Source of the DNA: Patiriisocius marinistellae
GTDB taxonomy: Bacteria > Bacteroidota > Bacteroidia > Flavobacteriales > Flavobacteriaceae
Direction of reading: 5' to 3'
Assembly: GCF_009014635.1 (NCBI RefSeq)
Contig: NZ_BKCF01000002.1
Span: forward strand, 62,001-126,000
DNA length: 64,000 nucleotides
Numbering within the stretch: the stretch's first letter is position 1; every line of letters begins with the position of its first letter. The notes under the pieces were generated by a model that saw only the letters and a list, made by a program, of their open reading frames with translations, did not search any database and was not told the origin of the DNA. Below, piece after piece: positions 42,698 to 52,376 of this stretch. Position numbers and translations under genes: made by a program.

Positions 42698-45600
42698 TTA
42701 GTCAATTTTAATTATTCTTACTTCTTTAAACATAGGTATTTCAATGCTTTTTACCATGTTTATATATGTTTGCCATTCAGTATTTAAAAATGCATTTGTC
42801 TTTGTTAATGCTTCTTTAAGCTCATCATTTGCTTGCTTTATCAAAGTGTGCTCAGTCGTAGTTAAGCCATTAGGGCGACTGCCACTATACCAACTAGCTG
42901 TACCTATTCTATTCATTACAGTAACTTCAGGATTACGAGTAATTCCTTGACGTTTATCAACTTTACCTATGTATAAAGCAATTAAATTATCAATTTTCTC
43001 AACGATATCCTTACTAGCCTTAATTTCCTCTTTATAAAGATTTTTTTCTTTAGAATTTTCCTCCGCTTCATCTTTCATTTTCTTTCTCAAGTTTGAAGCA
43101 GCTTCTTTACTTTCTACTAATTGGCGCACCGCATCTGCCGCTGTATTTGTCATTTTCTCAATTTCTTTTGATGCATTGTAAGCTTCTGTTACTGCGTTTT
43201 CTGTATTATTAAGTCGAGGATCACTTTTTATTTTTATCGTTGTTTGTGTAATTACGTCATCGTGCAGCATTTCAATTCTATAAGTTCCTGGTTTAACTTC
43301 AGTTCCTCTTGGTTCTCTTGTAGATTTTTTGACGCTTCTTGAAGGTCTATTAACGCCAGCCTCTTGCATTCCCCAGCGCCATTTGTAGATGCCAGTGCTA
43401 TCTGGCACTTTTCTTTTTAATGTTCTAATCAATCTGTCTCCATCATATATTTTCATATAAATTGAATCTTTTCCAGGCCCTTCATTTTTTTCTTCGGAAA
43501 TTTTAGCTTCATTATCTTTTTCATCTTCGTCATTTTCATCTGTATCATCATTGCCTTTTTCTTTGTTGTTATCCATTTCGGCTTTGCCTTCCCCTTTAAA
43601 ATAATAAGAAATTAATGCACCACTGTTTCGGTTTTCTGCATTGTACATTGCGTCGCCGCCAAAACGGCTTCCAGTAGGCTGTTGATAGGCTGCTTGATAG
43701 GCAACGGGCGGTTCAAAAACTTTGAGTTTTTCATTTAATATATTTTTATCTTTAGCAATGGCACGTAATGGGCGGATATCATCTAACACCCAAGCTGCAC
43801 GACCAAAGGTTCCAATCACCAAGTCATTTTCTCGCTCTTGTATCACTAAATCTTTTACTGAAACAGTAGGGAATCCATGTGTCCATTTTGTCCATGTAAA
43901 TCCAGCGTTTGTTGAGTAGTAGAGTCCATCATCAGTACCTAAGAACAGTAAGTTTTTCTCTTCAGTATCTTCTATAATACAAAGCGCGTAACTTTCTGTA
44001 TCTTGCTCATTTACAATGCGGCTCCAAGAGCGACCGTAGTCTGTAGTACGATACGCATATGGTTTGTAATCAAATCTTCTATAATTGTTGGCTACGATTA
44101 AGGCTTCACCCTTAGTCTTGTTACTAGCTTTAATTTGAGTAATCCAGCTGCCAGTTGGTAAGCCAGATAGTCTCGAAATTTCATCCCAAGTTTGTCCACC
44201 ATTTTTGCTTACGTGTACACGTCCATCATCTGTCCCTACATATAAAACATCTTTTTCAACTGAAGATGGTTCAATGACTAGAATAGTAGTATGATTTTCT
44301 GCTCCTGTAGCATCCATTGTTAATCCGCCACTCTCACCTTGTTTTTGCTTTTCGGGGTCATTAGTTGTTAAATCTGGCGAGATCACATTCCATGTCAACC
44401 CCTTGTCTGTTGATTTATGAACAAATTGACTTCCAAAATATATTGTACTATTATCAAATGGGTCAATGTTTATGGCACTGTTCCAATTAAATCTTAACTT
44501 AACTTCTGGGTCAGGATGTGTAGGTTTTATCGTGTAATTATTACCGGTAATATGGTCATAACGACTCACAGAGCCTTGCTGGCTCATACTCCAACCATAA
44601 CGGCTATCATCACGATCTGGGACAACATCAAAACCATCTCCAAAACTTATTTCCTGCCAGTAACTATTGCGAATTCCTTGTGCTTTCCATACGTATGCAG
44701 GACCTCTCCAGCTTCCGTTGTCTTGCATTCCACCGTACACATTATAGGGATATTCGTTATCTACGTTAATATGATAAAATTGTGCTACGGGTAGATTTCC
44801 AATAAATCGCCACGATTTTCCACCATCTCTAGTAATGTTCATTCCACCATCATTACCATCAATCATTAAATTACCATTTGTGGGGTGTATCCACCATGCA
44901 TGATGATCAGGGTGTACACCATTATCAACACCATATGCAGGCATTAATTCTTCAAAATTTTTCCCTCCATCTTCACTTACATTTACATATGTAAAAACAG
45001 AATAAACTCTATTCTCATTTTGAGGGTCAACAAAAATGTCGCTGTAATAAAATGGCCTGTTACCTATATCACTTTTGTCATTATGCTTGTTCCAAGTAAA
45101 ACCCCCGTCTGTTGATTTATAAAGGGCATTTTTCTTTGCTTCTACTAGTGCATACACAACATCTGGTTTGTTTGGTGCAATAGCTAATCCTATTCTACCC
45201 AACTCTCCCTTAGGTAAACCATCTTTATCTGTACGTTCTTCCCAATTTTTACCACCATCATGCGTTATAAACATTCCAGAGCCTTCACCGCCAGATTTAA
45301 AGAACCAAGGGTCACGTTTATGTTCCCACATTGCTACAATTAATTTGTTAGGATTTGTTGGGTCCATTACCATATCTGCAACTCCTGTTTTTCTATTATT
45401 GAATAAAATACGTTCCCAGGTTTCGCCACCATTAACAGTTTTATAAACACCACGTTCTTCATGGACACCCCATGGAGAGCCTATTGCACCTACATAGACT
45501 ATATCAGGGTTTGTTGGGTCAATTATTACTTTATGAATGTGACGGGTTTTTTCTAAACCCATTGATTTCCATGTTCGGCCAGCGTCTAGTGATTTGTAAA

Positions 45601-45955
45601 CTCCATATCCTCCATTTAGGCTATTACGTGGATTTCCTTCACCAGTACCTACCCAAATAACAGATGGATTTGATTGTTGTATTGCCACCGCACCTATAGA
45701 TGCAGTCTTCTCATTATCAAAAACAGGTTCCCATTTTATTCCACCACTAGTAGATTTCCAAAGCCCACCACTAGCAGTACCCACGTACATAATTTCTGGG
45801 TTTTCGGTAACTACATCTATTGAGGTAACGCGCCCAGACATCCCGCCTGGACCAATGTTTCTTGGTTTTACATCTTTTAAAATATCGTTTGTTAGTTCTT
45901 GACCATTACCATTAAAGGCTACAGAAAGCAGTAGTAAAAGGAGAATTTTTTTCAT
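42698..45955 (-). CDS. VPS10/sortilin-type beta-propeller exoprotein
   Basis: A 1085-residue exported protein with a signal peptide (cleavage near AFNGNGQ). Residues about 20-760 hold repeated Asp-box/BNR-like blades: GTASGGLWKSTSGGIKWEPV, GVYKSLDAGRTWKSM, ALYKSTDGGFTWNKH, VHVSKNGGQTWDEI. A charged linker (Asp/Glu/Lys-rich, about 790-830) leads to a beta domain and a C-terminal coiled region of about 150 residues. Such proteins are usually annotated as glycosyl hydrolase or sortilin-like; catalysis is unproven. The DUF2490 gene follows. Confidence 0.9.
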   Translation of the reverse strand: MKKILLLLLLSVAFNGNGQELTNDILKDVKPRNIGPGGMSGRVTSIDVVTENPEIMYVGTASGGLWKSTSGGIKWEPVFDNEKTASIGAVAIQQSNPSVIWVGTGEGNPRNSLNGGYGVYKSLDAGRTWKSMGLEKTRHIHKVIIDPTNPDIVYVGAIGSPWGVHEERGVYKTVNGGETWERILFNNRKTGVADMVMDPTNPNKLIVAMWEHKRDPWFFKSGGEGSGMFITHDGGKNWEERTDKDGLPKGELGRIGLAIAPNKPDVVYALVEAKKNALYKSTDGGFTWNKHNDKSDIGNRPFYYSDIFVDPQNENRVYSVFTYVNVSEDGGKNFEELMPAYGVDNGVHPDHHAWWIHPTNGNLMIDGNDGGMNITRDGGKSWRFIGNLPVAQFYHINVDNEYPYNVYGGMQDNGSWRGPAYVWKAQGIRNSYWQEISFGDGFDVVPDRDDSRYGWSMSQQGSVSRYDHITGNNYTIKPTHPDPEVKLRFNWNSAINIDPFDNSTIYFGSQFVHKSTDKGLTWNVISPDLTTNDPEKQKQGESGGLTMDATGAENHTTILVIEPSSVEKDVLYVGTDDGRVHVSKNGGQTWDEISRLSGLPTGSWITQIKASNKTKGEALIVANNYRRFDYKPYAYRTTDYGRSWSRIVNEQDTESYALCIIEDTEEKNLLFLGTDDGLYYSTNAGFTWTKWTHGFPTVSVKDLVIQERENDLVIGTFGRAAWVLDDIRPLRAIAKDKNILNEKLKVFEPPVAYQAAYQQPTGSRFGGDAMYNAENRNSGALISYYFKGEGKAEMDNNKEKGNDDTDENDEDEKDNEAKISEEKNEGPGKDSIYMKIYDGDRLIRTLKRKVPDSTGIYKWRWGMQEAGVNRPSRSVKKSTREPRGTEVKPGTYRIEMLHDDVITQTTIKIKSDPRLNNTENAVTEAYNASKEIEKMTNTAADAVRQLVESKEAASNLRKKMKDEAEENSKEKNLYKEEIKASKDIVEKIDNLIALYIGKVDKRQGITRNPEVTVMNRIGTASWYSGSRPNGLTTTEHTLIKQANDELKEALTKTNAFLNTEWQTYINMVKSIEIPMFKEVRIIKID

Positions 45956-46052
45956 AGTTGTTAGTGATTTGAAAAACTATATTTTTAATATTGTTCTATT
46001 TCAGTTTTAAAGATAAAAAGATAGGTTCCAAACTGAAAGTATTTAAACAATA

Positions 46053-46090
46053 ATCCCTAAAAAGTCTTTGTTTTTTGACTTTTTAGGGAT
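46053..46090. terminator. Strong terminator after the MscS gene
   Basis: A 14-bp inverted repeat ATCCCTAAAAAGTC (46053-46066) / GACTTTTTAGGGAT (46077-46090) with a 10-nt T-rich loop, 20 nt after the MscS stop on the minus strand. The T tract lies inside rather than after the stem, so a weaker form of terminator is possible. Confidence 0.6.
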
Positions 46091-46110
46091 GTATAAGATG
46101 ATATTAAAAT

Positions 46111-47127
46111 TTATTCCTCTCCCTCATTTTTATTGTTCTCTGAGGCTTTTTTTGATTTTGTCTCTTTATGTATGTTAATTTCTCTTTCTTTATCATCACG
46201 CGCTTCTTTTAAATCATGCGCATTATGAACTTCAACTTGTGTAGGGAATGGTAAATCTATACCAGCTTCGTTCATTGCCTGTTGAGTATCATGAATAACA
46301 TCACTCCAGACATGAACTACACTTGCACGATCACTTTTAGTCCACCAACGTACTCTAATTGTTAACCAACTATCTGCTTGATCCCACACTAAAGTTTCTA
46401 CAGGTTTTTCACTAGTGACTCCATCTATTTTTTGAACTGTTTCTTTTAAAATTTTCATGGCTTCTAGATAATTTTCATCGTATCCTAAACCAATGTCGTA
46501 TTGCGAACGTATAAACTCGTGTGCAGTTTTTACCACTACAGATGTATTGTAAACGGTGTTGTTAGGAATAACAACTCGTTTACCGTCATACGTTGTTATA
46601 ATTGTTGCTCGGGTTTTTATTTTTTCAACGGTACCTTCATAATTATTTACAATTATTTGATCACCAATTTCAAAGGGTTGACGAAGTAATATTAAAATCC
46701 CTGCAAGCCAGTTTTGTAAGATGTCTTGAAATGCAAAACCTATTGCTACAGATGATACTCCCATTCCAGCAATCAAATCGGCTGGGCTTAAGTTGGGCGC
46801 CATAATTGTCAATGCTAAAGCAATACCACCAATCATAACTAGATATCTAGTAAATGAACCTAAAAGATCTCCAAAGTTTTTACGTCCCTTATTCTTGAGC
46901 ATCTTTTTAACAAGATTACCTACCCAGCGACTAATAAAAACAAATGCTATTAGTATAGCAATACCAATTAAAATATTAGGTAATGCTTTTATAAAACTAT
47001 CAAGCCATTTGTCTAATTTTTCAATAATAGATGTTGGGTTTATATCTATTTCTCCTTCTTTATCTTTAGGTCCAGTAACATCTTCTTGTAATATGAGAAG
47101 ATTTATAAGTAGTTTGTTTATTATCAT
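46111..47127 (-). CDS. MscS-family mechanosensitive channel
   Basis: A 338-residue channel with an N-terminal helix (about 43-67), further helices near 90-112 and 118-145, and the pore-lining TM3: ADLIAGMGVSSVAIGFAFQDILQNWLAGI. The beta domain follows with PFEIGDQIIVNNYEGTVEKIKTRATIITTYDGKRVVIPN. The C-terminus is Glu/Lys-rich and soluble. It opens under hypo-osmotic shock to release solutes. It is monocistronic and divergent from the VWA gene. Confidence 0.93.
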   Translation of the reverse strand: MIINKLLINLLILQEDVTGPKDKEGEIDINPTSIIEKLDKWLDSFIKALPNILIGIAILIAFVFISRWVGNLVKKMLKNKGRKNFGDLLGSFTRYLVMIGGIALALTIMAPNLSPADLIAGMGVSSVAIGFAFQDILQNWLAGILILLRQPFEIGDQIIVNNYEGTVEKIKTRATIITTYDGKRVVIPNNTVYNTSVVVKTAHEFIRSQYDIGLGYDENYLEAMKILKETVQKIDGVTSEKPVETLVWDQADSWLTIRVRWWTKSDRASVVHVWSDVIHDTQQAMNEAGIDLPFPTQVEVHNAHDLKEARDDKEREINIHKETKSKKASENNKNEGEE

Positions 47128-47260
47128 TGTTTTTGGTTTTGTGACAAATTAATTTTTTTTGAAAGCAGTTATTCTTAATAAAATTGTAAAAAACAATACT
47201 CTAACTTTTGTTTAACATTTGGTATTAAATTCTTCAGCATTTAAGTCGTAATTTTATAAT

Positions 47261-48403
47261 ATGAAGAAGAAAACTCCGCGTGCAGGTTTTGTTTTTACAA
47301 AACATACCCCAAAAGAAAAATCCATATTTGACCGTTTATTTGAAGTTTTTCAAGAGCTTATAACACATACCTCTGGCGATTTTGATGAAGCTATTGATTG
47401 GCTAAGACAACTTGATAAAGAGTATGAGTTGACTACAGCAGATTACACAATAGAAGATTTTATTCAAGAGTTAAAAGACCGTGGATTTATTAGGGAAGAA
47501 TTTAAACCTGATGGAAAAGGTGGTGATAAAGGTGATGGAAAAGGAGGGATGTCTATTACTGAAAAGTTAGAACGCTCACTTAGAAAGCGTGCCTTAGAAC
47601 AAATTTTTGGTAAAATAAAAAGAAGCGGACAAGGAAATCATAAAACAAAATATGTAGGTAGTGGTGATGAGCAATCTGGTGATTTTAGAAATTACCAATT
47701 TGGTGATGGCTTAAATAATATACGCATGACCGAAAGTATAAAGAATGCTCAAATTAATAACGGTGCAGAAAATTTCCGCTTGACGGAGAATGATCTTGTT
47801 GTAGAGGAGTCCATGCATAAATCACAAATGAGTACTGTATTAATGATTGATATTAGTCACTCAATGATTTTATATGGTGAGGATAGGATTACACCAGCAA
47901 AGAAAGTAGCGATGGCACTCAGCGAATTGATTACTACACACTACCCTAAAGATACGCTTGACATACTTGTCTTCGGAAATGATGCTTGGCCCATTAAAAT
48001 TAAAGATTTACCTTATTTAAATGTAGGTCCCTATCATACAAATACTGTGGCAGGATTGGAATTAGCGATGGATATGTTGCGCCGAAAACGCAATACAAAC
48101 AAGCAAATTTTTATGATAACCGATGGAAAACCTAGTTGTTTGCGACTACCAGATGGGCGTTATTATAAAAATAGTAATGGGCTAGATGAGCACATAGTTA
48201 ATAAATGTTATATGATGGCAGCACAGGCAAGAAAATTGCATATTCCCATTACAACTTTTATGATAGCTAGCGATCCGTACTTACAGCAATTTGTTGATAA
48301 TTTTACGGAGGCAAATCAAGGCAAAGCTTTTTACACAGCTCTGCAAGGCTTAGGAGAGATGATTTTTACAGATTATGAGAATAATAGAAAACGGAAATTG
48401 TAA
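47261..48403 (+). CDS. VWA-domain protein paired with MoxR-like ATPase
   Basis: A 380-residue cytoplasmic protein. A Gly/Lys/Asp-rich linker (about 85-97) divides a helical N-terminus from a VWA domain with a MIDAS: DISHSMILYG (D-x-S-x-S, about 196-204), NTVAGLELAM with its T and FMITDGKPS. It is a metal-dependent adhesion-type partner of AAA+ ATPases such as the one encoded 60 nt downstream. The pair resembles Mg-chelatase D/I but no chelatase H subunit or porphyrin genes lie nearby. Confidence 0.9.
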   Translation: MKKKTPRAGFVFTKHTPKEKSIFDRLFEVFQELITHTSGDFDEAIDWLRQLDKEYELTTADYTIEDFIQELKDRGFIREEFKPDGKGGDKGDGKGGMSITEKLERSLRKRALEQIFGKIKRSGQGNHKTKYVGSGDEQSGDFRNYQFGDGLNNIRMTESIKNAQINNGAENFRLTENDLVVEESMHKSQMSTVLMIDISHSMILYGEDRITPAKKVAMALSELITTHYPKDTLDILVFGNDAWPIKIKDLPYLNVGPYHTNTVAGLELAMDMLRRKRNTNKQIFMITDGKPSCLRLPDGRYYKNSNGLDEHIVNKCYMMAAQARKLHIPITTFMIASDPYLQQFVDNFTEANQGKAFYTALQGLGEMIFTDYENNRKRKL

Positions 48404-48463
48404 TAGCTGATTTAAAAAATTTTGCTCATCAATTAATGAATAGGATAGACATAATAAAACGAT

Positions 48464-49930
48464 ATGAAGATAGATAATATAAAAACATTCGGTGAACTTA
48501 AAAAAGCTGGATTTGAACACAAAACAGTAAAAGAAGAATTGCGTCGCAATTTACTTCAAAAAATGATGAAGAAAGAAGTAGTTTTTGAAGGGATTCACGG
48601 GTATGAATATACCGTAGTCCCTGAGCTTGAACGTGCTATTCTTTCTAAACATAATATTAATTTATTGGGATTGCGAGGGCAAGCTAAAACTCGCTTAGCA
48701 CGCCAAATGGTTTCACTGCTTGATGAATATGTTCCAGTTGTAGCTGGTAGCGAAATTAACGATGACCCATTTGAGCCCATTTCAAGATATGCCCAAAATG
48801 AACTTGAAGAAAATGGAGATGACACTCCTATAACTTGGTTGCACAGGGATTTACGTTTTGCTGAAAAGTTAGCTACACCAGATGTAACTGTTGCAGATTT
48901 AATAGGTGATGTCGACCCTATAAAGGCAGCTAATTTAAAACTAACGTATGCGGATGATAGAGTGATTCATTTTGGGATGATTCCTCGTGCAAATCGTTGC
49001 ATTTTTGTTATTAATGAATTACCAGATTTACAAGCTCGTATTCAAGTAGCATTGTTTAATATTTTACAAGAAGGTGATATTCAAATTAGAGGTTTTGCAT
49101 TACGACTACCTTTAGATATTCAATTTGTGTTTACTGCAAATCCAGAAGATTATACAAATAGAGGTAGCATAGTAACTCCGTTAAAAGATAGAATAGGGTC
49201 ACAAATATTAACACACTACCCACATGATTTAAAAATTGCTAGAACAATAACAGAACAAGAAACGGCGGCAGCATCTGCAGAGAAAAGCAATATTTATGTG
49301 CCAGCGTTAGCAAAAGATATTATTGAACAGATAAGTTTTGAGGCTAGAGAGAGCGAGTTTATTGATGCAAAAAGTGGTGTTAGTGCTCGTTTAAGTATTA
49401 GCGCTTTTCAAAATTTGTTAAGTACAGCAGAACGAAGAGCATTGCATAATGGTGACAAAAAAACTGCTGTGCGATTGAGTGATTTTTTAGGTATTGTACC
49501 AGCTATAACAGGAAAAGTTGAGCTAGTTTATGAAGGAGAACAAGAAGGTGCAAACGTAGTTGCAAATCAATTAATTGCAGATGCAGTAAAAAGCCAATTT
49601 TTAGAATATTTCCCAAAAATTGAAAAGCTTCAAAAAGCTGATGATAAAGACCCTTATGCAGATGTTGTGACGTGGTTCTTTGAACAGAGTAGTTTTGAGT
49701 TGTTAGAAACGCTAGATGACAATGAATATCAATTACAACTTGACCGTATAGAGCCTTTAGATGATTTAATGAAGGAATATGCACCAGAAATTTCAGAAGA
49801 AGATCAACCCTTTTTTAAAGAGTTTATTCTTTGGGCCTTAGTTGAAATGAAGAAGCTAAGTAAATATAATTTAACAGATGGACTTCGATTTAAAGACGTC
49901 TATGGTGGATATATTAGTGGATTACAATAA
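48464..49930 (+). CDS. MoxR/ChlI-like AAA+ ATPase
   Basis: A 488-residue AAA+ ATPase. Walker A is LLGLRGQAKTRLA (GxxxxxKT core), Walker B is CIFVINELPDL, in which an Asn takes the place of the usual first Asp, sensor 1 is FTANPEDYTN, and the arginine region is TPLKDRIGSQI. The C-terminal 130 residues are helical and acidic. Family members (often called magnesium chelatase) act with VWA proteins as a chaperone-like pair. It follows the VWA gene and ends at a strong terminator. Confidence 0.92.
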   Translation: MKIDNIKTFGELKKAGFEHKTVKEELRRNLLQKMMKKEVVFEGIHGYEYTVVPELERAILSKHNINLLGLRGQAKTRLARQMVSLLDEYVPVVAGSEINDDPFEPISRYAQNELEENGDDTPITWLHRDLRFAEKLATPDVTVADLIGDVDPIKAANLKLTYADDRVIHFGMIPRANRCIFVINELPDLQARIQVALFNILQEGDIQIRGFALRLPLDIQFVFTANPEDYTNRGSIVTPLKDRIGSQILTHYPHDLKIARTITEQETAAASAEKSNIYVPALAKDIIEQISFEARESEFIDAKSGVSARLSISAFQNLLSTAERRALHNGDKKTAVRLSDFLGIVPAITGKVELVYEGEQEGANVVANQLIADAVKSQFLEYFPKIEKLQKADDKDPYADVVTWFFEQSSFELLETLDDNEYQLQLDRIEPLDDLMKEYAPEISEEDQPFFKEFILWALVEMKKLSKYNLTDGLRFKDVYGGYISGLQ

Positions 49931-49951
49931 GTAACAATTTTTACATTTAAT

Positions 49952-49987
49952 AAAAAAACCTCATTACGCGAGTAATGAGGTTTTTTT
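49952..49987. terminator. Bidirectional terminator
   Basis: A perfect 16-bp inverted repeat AAAAAAACCTCATTAC (49952-49967) / GTAATGAGGTTTTTTT (49972-49987) with a 4-nt loop, between convergent ATPase and LysM genes. Confidence 0.9.
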
Positions 49988-50004
49988 ATTCGTGAATATA
50001 AATT

Positions 50005-50382
50005 CTAGATATTAGGAATAACTAATTCCTGTCCTGGATGGATAACATCTGCGCTTTTAAGTATGTTTTTATTTGCCTCAAAAATAGCGTTGTATTTCAT
50101 TGGGTCTTTATAGTAATGTTTTGCTATTTTGCTTAAAGACTCGCCGCTTTCTACAGTATGTCTTGCATATACAGTAGTATCAGCAACGGTAATGTCTGCC
50201 ATAATATCAGCAGGGTTTTCGCCACCAGAAGCTTTAATTTCGTCCCATAATAAATTTTTCTCATAAGCCGTATTAGCTACACCAGTAATATGTAATTTAT
50301 TTCCGTCAACTTTGACGTCTCCGTTTTGTATTTTAAGCTTTTCACCTAAGTCTAGAACGTTTTGATATTTAGCCTTAACCAT
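50005..50382 (-). CDS. LysM/BON-domain protein
   Basis: A 125-residue protein of the LysM peptidoglycan-binding type. The N-terminal half (KLKIQNGDVKVDGNKLHITG, GVANTAYEKNLLWDEIKA) is a BON-like fold, and the C-terminal half is a LysM domain (RHTVESGESLSKIAKHYY, HPGQELVIPNI). No signal peptide is visible, as in the YgaU/Kbp family, where the protein binds potassium and stays cytoplasmic. Confidence 0.88.
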   Translation of the reverse strand: MVKAKYQNVLDLGEKLKIQNGDVKVDGNKLHITGVANTAYEKNLLWDEIKASGGENPADIMADITVADTTVYARHTVESGESLSKIAKHYYKDPMKYNAIFEANKNILKSADVIHPGQELVIPNI

Positions 50383-50542
50383 TGTTTACATTGTTTAAAT
50401 TAATAATGATTTAAAGATATGCATTTTTAAAATTTCAGAAAAAATCTAAAGCGATTATAAAGGCATCTCATCGAAAAGATATTGACACAACAATTTAACT
50501 TAATATTAATTTCTTTTAATAAAAATTAGCAAATACTCAAAG

Positions 50543-50550
50543 TACATTTG
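50543..50550 (+). promoter_or_regulatory. -7 promoter element for the fasciclin gene
   Basis: TACATTTG fits TAnnTTTG exactly, 35 nt before the start codon at 50586. No strong TTG -33 element is seen at 19-23 bp, so the promoter is tentative. Confidence 0.4.
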
Positions 50551-50585
50551 TCTTAACAATGTTAAACACTAAACAAACAAATATT

Positions 50586-51206
50586 ATGAAAATGTCAAAA
50601 ATGTTCGTATCAATTGCAGTAGTAGGTTTACTATTTGCTTCTTGTGATGATACTAAGAAAAAAGAAGCTGAAGCTAAGGCTGAAGCAGAAAAAATGGAAA
50701 TGGAAGCTAAAGCTCAAGCAGAAGAAGTTGAGAAAATGGCTAAAATGGAATTTGAGAAAAATACTATTGCTGCAGTAGCAATGGGTAACGAAAATTTCAC
50801 AACGTTAGTTACAGCTTTAAAGCAAGCAGGATTAGCACAAACTTTTATGGCAGAAGGAGAGTATACAGTATTTGCTCCTACTAATGATGCCTTTGCTAAA
50901 GTACCACAGGCTACTTTAGACAACTTAATGAAAGATGAAAACAAAGCTAAATTGCAAAATTTACTTAAATATCATGTAGTTAAAGGTGAATTTATGGCTC
51001 CTGCTGTAATGAAAGCAATTAAAGATAATAACAACGCTTATAATGTTACTACACTAGCAGGTCAAAACATTACGTTAATGGAAAAAGACGGTAAAGTTAT
51101 GATTAAAGATGCTACTGGAAAAACAGCAACAGTTGTTATGGCAGATGTAGATGCTTCAAACGGTGTTATACATGCTATTGATACTGTAATTATGCCTAAG
51201 GGATAA
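50586..51206 (+). CDS. Fasciclin-domain lipoprotein
   Basis: A 206-residue lipoprotein with signal MKMSKMFVSIAVVGLLFASC and lipobox Cys20. A Lys/Glu/Ala-rich coiled stretch (about 22-56) links it to one FAS1 domain: AVAMGNENFTTLVTALKQAG, EGEYTVFAPTNDAFAKVP, LKYHVVKGEF and ASNGVIHAIDTVIMPKG. FAS1 proteins are cell-surface adhesion or anchoring proteins. I chose the ATG at 50586 because the upstream ATG at 50559 adds polar residues before the signal peptide. It is monocistronic with its own terminator. Confidence 0.93.
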   Translation: MKMSKMFVSIAVVGLLFASCDDTKKKEAEAKAEAEKMEMEAKAQAEEVEKMAKMEFEKNTIAAVAMGNENFTTLVTALKQAGLAQTFMAEGEYTVFAPTNDAFAKVPQATLDNLMKDENKAKLQNLLKYHVVKGEFMAPAVMKAIKDNNNAYNVTTLAGQNITLMEKDGKVMIKDATGKTATVVMADVDASNGVIHAIDTVIMPKG

Positions 51207-51232
51207 TCCTAACATAATTAATTAAATCAAAG

Positions 51233-51259
51233 ACCTCAAAGCAATTTGGGGTTTTTTTT
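51233..51259 (+). terminator. Terminator after the fasciclin gene
   Basis: The stem ACCTCAAA (51233-51240) / TTTGGGGT (51245-51252), with one G-U pair and a 4-nt loop, is followed by T residues. Confidence 0.7.
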
Positions 51260-51268
51260 ATATACAAT

Positions 51269-51715
51269 TTATTGGAGAAAATTATCTTTAAAACTAAATG
51301 CGTAAGAAGAAGCTCCATTAGCTCTATAAAATTCGAGTCGTTCCTTTCCTTCTGAAATTTTAGGTTGATGCCCCACAGGTACATACCATAAAATCATGTG
51401 CATTTTTGGTTGTTTTGCAAACCATTCTTTTTTTCTAATCATTATATCTTTATGAACAGACTTATATACAAAGTCAAAAAGTGAGGCTTTATCTTTCCAA
51501 ACACTCATATTTACCAATAAACTATCCTTGCCAAAAATAGCCACTCTGTCTTCTTTTTCTTGCTCTGGTCGTTCTTCTAAACTCCAAATGTAACCTGAGC
51601 TTTTCTCTGCAAGAGCGTTAATGCGATCTGTATTATTAACAAAATCTGCCATAATTGGAGAGTCCATATCAGCAATAGCGTCTGCAAGGTTTAATTGAGC
51701 TAAGTGCATTTTCAT
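51269..51715 (-). CDS. DUF3291 protein
   Basis: A 148-residue cytoplasmic protein. The start MHLAQLNLADAIADMDSPIM, the SGYIWSLEE segment and WFAKQPKMHMILWYVPVGHQP are the DUF3291 hallmark; the fold is a ferredoxin-like dimer similar to antibiotic-biosynthesis monooxygenases. Function is unknown. It is the last gene of a minus-strand trio with the ABC ATPase (1-nt spacing) and a small membrane protein. Confidence 0.85.
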   Translation of the reverse strand: MKMHLAQLNLADAIADMDSPIMADFVNNTDRINALAEKSSGYIWSLEERPEQEKEDRVAIFGKDSLLVNMSVWKDKASLFDFVYKSVHKDIMIRKKEWFAKQPKMHMILWYVPVGHQPKISEGKERLEFYRANGASSYAFSFKDNFLQ

Positions 51716-51716
51716 A

Positions 51717-52376
51717 TTATAATATGTAATTTAATTTTTTTAAATCTTCAGTAGTTTTAATGAGATGACCTTTTCCATCTTTAATAACGAGGTTTTGTGA
51801 GCTAATCTCAAGCACATCATTATAATAATGATCTGTAATTATAATACCTTTTAATTTTGAAACCGAAGTTAAAAATAATTTTAATCTTTCCTTATGCAAA
51901 GGTTCTAACATTGAAAAGGGTTCATCAAGCATCAAAAATGGATGTGGAAGATAGCTCATCAATACCACTTCAAAATACTTTCGTTCACCGTGAGACAAAT
52001 CCTTCATTGACTTATTAGTCATTGTAGCTATTTGCGGATCATAAAAAATGCGGTCTTGCTCCGCCTCTCCACTATGAAACATGGGGATGATATCTCTAAC
52101 TTTCGCATGTGCTGGTAAAAAAGGATCTTGTGGTAAATAGCTAATAAATTGTTTAGGAATAACTTCGGAAATTTTAATCTCATTACTATTCATTGAAACC
52201 TTAATACTATCAGCCTTCATATTTCCGAAGAGCAACTTTAACAACGTAGATTTTCCAGAACCATTGCGACCAAAGAGTCCCAAAATATCACCCGTCTCAA
52301 TTTGAAAAGAAACATCTTTCAAAACTTCTTTTTTTTTAAAAGATTTAGAAACGTGATGTAAGACTAAAGTCGCCAA
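51717..52376 (-). CDS. ABC transporter ATPase
   Basis: A 219-residue ATP-binding subunit. Walker A is GLFGRNGSGKST (about 34-45), Q-loop SYLPQDPF, signature DLSHGERKYFE with an L-S-H-G-E variant of LSGGQ, Walker B FLMLDEPFSML, and H-loop IITDHYY. The partner permease is probably the small membrane protein whose gene overlaps its start by 32 nt. Substrate unknown. Confidence 0.9.
   Translation of the reverse strand: MATLVLHHVSKSFKKKEVLKDVSFQIETGDILGLFGRNGSGKSTLLKLLFGNMKADSIKVSMNSNEIKISEVIPKQFISYLPQDPFLPAHAKVRDIIPMFHSGEAEQDRIFYDPQIATMTNKSMKDLSHGERKYFEVVLMSYLPHPFLMLDEPFSMLEPLHKERLKLFLTSVSKLKGIIITDHYYNDVLEISSQNLVIKDGKGHLIKTTEDLKKLNYIL

Noticed and set aside
47214-47223. ACATTTGGT before the VWA gene as a LytTR half-site
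   Set aside because: No second half-site occurs 21 bp upstream.
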